From NCBI GenBank assembly GCA_049644285.1, contig JBARRP010000174.1:25297-89296 (forward strand): a stretch of 64,000 nucleotides of DNA, in the 5' to 3' direction. Origin of the DNA: CAVRXT01 sp049644285. Lineage in GTDB: Bacteria; Acidobacteriota; Terriglobia; Acidiferrales; UBA7541. This document shows, piece after piece, positions 62,412 to 64,000 of this stretch; positions within the stretch are counted from its first letter, which is position 1; every line of letters starts with the position of its first letter. Position numbers and translations under genes: made by a program. The notes under the pieces are model-generated. The model was not told where the DNA came from, ran no database searches, and saw only the letters and a list, made by a program, of their open reading frames with translations.

Positions 62412-63767
62412 TTGGCGATGAGCCTGGAAACACCATCAAAGATCCGGATGCTTCAGAGAAAGCTGTATTTGAAGGCTAAGGAAGAGCCGACCTATCGCTT
62501 CTATCTGCTCTACGACAAGATCTACCGCGAGGACATTCTTGCTTTTGCCTACGAACTGGCGAAGTCCAACCAGGGCGCGCCAGGAGTAGACGGGCGGAGT
62601 TTCCAGGAGATCGAGTCACAGGGCTTGGAGAAGTGGCTGATCGGCATCAGAGATGAACTGCACGCCAAGACGTATAAACCACAGCCAGTGCGACGGGTGA
62701 TGATACCGAAGCCTGGAGGTGGCGAGAGGCCGCTCGGAATTCCCACGATCCGGGATCGAGTGGTTCAAACCGCTGCCAAGCTGGTGTTGGAGCCGATCTT
62801 CGAGGCGGACCTGGAACCAGAGGCTTATGGTTACCGACCGAAGCGAAGCGCGCACGACGCCATCAAGAAAGTTCACAAGCTACTTTGCGAAGGCTACACC
62901 GATGTTGTAGACGCGGATCTTTCCCAGTACTTCGATAAAATTCCGCACCGGGAACTTCTACAGTGTGTGGCCCGGCGAATCGTCGATCGAGATGTGCTGC
63001 GTCTGGTAAAGATGTGGCTGAAGGCCCCGGTCGAGGAGCGGGATGAGAAGGGAAATCGGAGAATGACAGGGGGTCGGGGGAGCACCTGCGGGACTCCGCA
63101 GGGTGGAGTTGCAAGCCCTATGCTCGCCAACCTGTACATGAACCGTTTCCTGAAGTACTGGCGGATCACCGGACGGAGAGAGCGCTTTCAAGCCTACGTG
63201 GTGAACTATGCGGATGATTTCGTGATCCTGAGCCGCGAACATGCGGTCGAGGCACGGGATTGGACGCGGAAGGTCATGACACGGCTGGGACTCACTCTGA
63301 ACGAAGCGAAAACCAGCATCAAGCGAGCGCGCAGGGAACGCTTCGACTTTCTCGGTTACACGTTTGGGCCGCATCGCTTTCGGAAGGATGGCCACTGGTA
63401 TCTCGGAGCCAGCCCGTCGAAGAAGAGTGTGGCCAGACTCCGGCGAAAGGTGAGAGACCTCTTGATTCCCAGCAACGTGGGGACCTGGCTGGAAGTGCGT
63501 GATCGGCTCAACAGCATCTTGCGGGGCTGGTCAGCTTACTTCAGCTACGGTACCCGGCTGATGGCCTATCGAGCGGTCGATAATTATGTGCTTGAGCGTG
63601 CGAGACATTTTCTGCGGAGACGCCACAAGGTGAAATCGCGAGGCGCCACGTGTTTTTCGGACGACATAGTCTTTGGTGAGCTGGGCGTACTCCGGCTACG
63701 CCACGTCCATGTGGGGTCTCTTCCGTCTGCCTTGAAACGAAACCAGTCGGAGAGCCGGATGCGGTAA
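62412..63767 (+). CDS. ltrA: group II intron reverse transcriptase/maturase
   Basis: A 451-residue protein started at TTG 62412 (GAGGAG seven bases upstream; ATG at 62418 is the alternative). Reverse-transcriptase segments: QGAPGVDGRSFQEIE, GGGERPLGIPTIRDRVVQTA, EAYGYRPKRSAHDAI, VVDADLSQYFDKIPH, GTPQGGVASPMLANLYMNRF and the catalytic NYADDFVILSR. The maturase/thumb part runs from about 310 (FLGYTFGPHRFRK, ILRGWSAYFSYGTRLMAYRAVDNYVLERARHFLRRRH). No C-terminal HNH nuclease is present. Its stop codon TAA falls in the tetraloop of intron domain V. Confidence 0.95.
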   Translation: MAMSLETPSKIRMLQRKLYLKAKEEPTYRFYLLYDKIYREDILAFAYELAKSNQGAPGVDGRSFQEIESQGLEKWLIGIRDELHAKTYKPQPVRRVMIPKPGGGERPLGIPTIRDRVVQTAAKLVLEPIFEADLEPEAYGYRPKRSAHDAIKKVHKLLCEGYTDVVDADLSQYFDKIPHRELLQCVARRIVDRDVLRLVKMWLKAPVEERDEKGNRRMTGGRGSTCGTPQGGVASPMLANLYMNRFLKYWRITGRRERFQAYVVNYADDFVILSREHAVEARDWTRKVMTRLGLTLNEAKTSIKRARRERFDFLGYTFGPHRFRKDGHWYLGASPSKKSVARLRRKVRDLLIPSNVGTWLEVRDRLNSILRGWSAYFSYGTRLMAYRAVDNYVLERARHFLRRRHKVKSRGATCFSDDIVFGELGVLRLRHVHVGSLPSALKRNQSESRMR

Positions 63768-63783
63768 TCCGCACGTCCGGTTC
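63752..63783 (+). other. group II intron domain V
   Basis: GAGCCGGATGCGG and its pairing arm CCGCACGTCCGGTTC form the conserved catalytic hairpin: AGC triad near its base, a two-base bulge, and TAAT as the terminal loop. Length 32 nt, slightly short of the usual 34. Confidence 0.88.
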
Positions 63784-63852
63784 GATGAGCGGGGAGAGGA
63801 ACCGGGGCGGCGTTTTCCGTCAGTACCCGCGCCTCTCCTCGACTCTACTCAT

Positions 63853-64000
63853 GAGCCAAACGCGATCTTTCAGAAGCCTTGTTAACAGGGCCTTTGGAGG
63901 CTGTTCTGCCCTTTGTTGTGGAACCTCATTAAAAATGCGGTTCTGCAACAATGCGCTCACAAGCCTCCGACCTGCGCGCAGAGCGGTCTGGTGTGGCCTC
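63853..64000 (-). other. structured DNA beyond the intron, possible IS110 left-end RNA
   Basis: On either strand, 63913-63951 folds as a long stem: TTGTTG with CAACAA (6 bp), a symmetrical TG/TG internal loop, GAACC with GGTTC (5 bp) and a 13-base loop TCATTAAAAATGC. A second short hairpin (AACAG with CTGTT around GCCTCC/GGAGGC-like sequence) lies near 63882-63904. No coding frame is seen. Its position just past the intron suits a displaced part of the IS110 noncoding end; this is inference. Confidence 0.45.

Larger units (their letters stand above)
61923..63852 (+). mobile_element. group II intron
   Basis: Begins GTGCGCCC, the usual group II 5' end (GTGYG). About 490 bases of RNA domains I-III precede the encoded reverse transcriptase in domain IV. 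Domain V is at 63752-63783, and domain VI follows with a GGAGAGG/CCTCTCC stem. The 3' end is set near 63852 (CTACTCAT), ending in the expected A-pyrimidine, but is not exact. The intron-encoded protein lacks an HNH endonuclease. It lies inside the IS110 left end, inserted in the direction opposite to the transposase gene. Confidence 0.88.

Noticed and set aside
1..64000. CRISPR arrays, rRNA and tRNA genes
   Set aside because: No regularly spaced repeats or recognisable stable RNA sequences were found by reading; the 25.4-25.7 kb repeats are too few and too irregular for a CRISPR array.

Overview
The window looks like a soil Acidobacteriota chromosome (Terriglobia-like, high GC). The best markers are a PadR regulator next to a MacB/FtsX-like permease of the acidobacterial duplicated orphan permease type, many secreted glycoside hydrolases and Ig/IPT or beta-propeller surface proteins, a soluble-type Ser/Thr kinase fused to TPRs, and dispersed intergenic repeats. 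No rRNA, tRNA or CRISPR array was seen. Taxonomy is inferred from gene content only.

Layout. 1-11.8 kb: small secreted proteins, a VOC protein, an LssY-C protein, a cold-shock gene with a hairpin-bearing leader, PQQ-like propeller, a secreted clan GH-A hydrolase, an Ig/IPT lipoprotein and an FMN alpha-hydroxy-acid oxidase. 12-25.4 kb: carbohydrate block with GH15, then a tightly coupled operon (DeoR regulator, SIS sugar isomerase/deaminase, PfkB kinase, amidohydrolase, YjbQ), a GH36-like lipoprotein, a LacI regulator and a GH2 enzyme carrying exo-beta-D-glucosaminidase signature residues. Together these suggest uptake and breakdown of amino-sugar oligomers. 25.4-31.8 kb: repeats, cupin, SRPBCC proteins, NHL propeller and an insertion sequence with perfect 23-bp ends. 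32-45 kb: padR-permease operon behind a clear promoter/operator, a Tat-exported DJ-1/PfpI-YHS fusion, a kinase-TPR gene whose N-terminus seems frameshifted, and an RND efflux pair.

45.5-56 kb is an amino-acid block: MscS channel, threonine synthase under a SAM-I riboswitch with terminator, a leftward chorismate mutase-prephenate dehydratase-DAHP synthase operon, and a divergent ilvD-ilvC-ilvB-ilvM operon. The aromatic operon is preceded by a 31-residue Phe/Tyr-rich leader peptide and an RNA that can fold into the classical 1:2, 2:3 and 3:4 hairpins, a complete apparent ribosome-mediated attenuator. 56-60.5 kb: a coupled pair of thymidylate-kinase-like proteins, the second lacking the Walker A lysine, and an Old Yellow Enzyme. 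60.5-64 kb: an IS110-family transposase with a group II intron inserted 28 bases upstream of its start codon; a strong structured hairpin beyond the intron may be the displaced part of the IS110 left end.

Strongest leads: the aromatic attenuator (51.0-51.2 kb), the intron-split IS110 left end (61.9-64 kb), the degenerate kinase pair (56.9-58.5 kb), the amino-sugar locus (14.8-25.4 kb) and SAM control of threonine synthase (47.2-48.7 kb).
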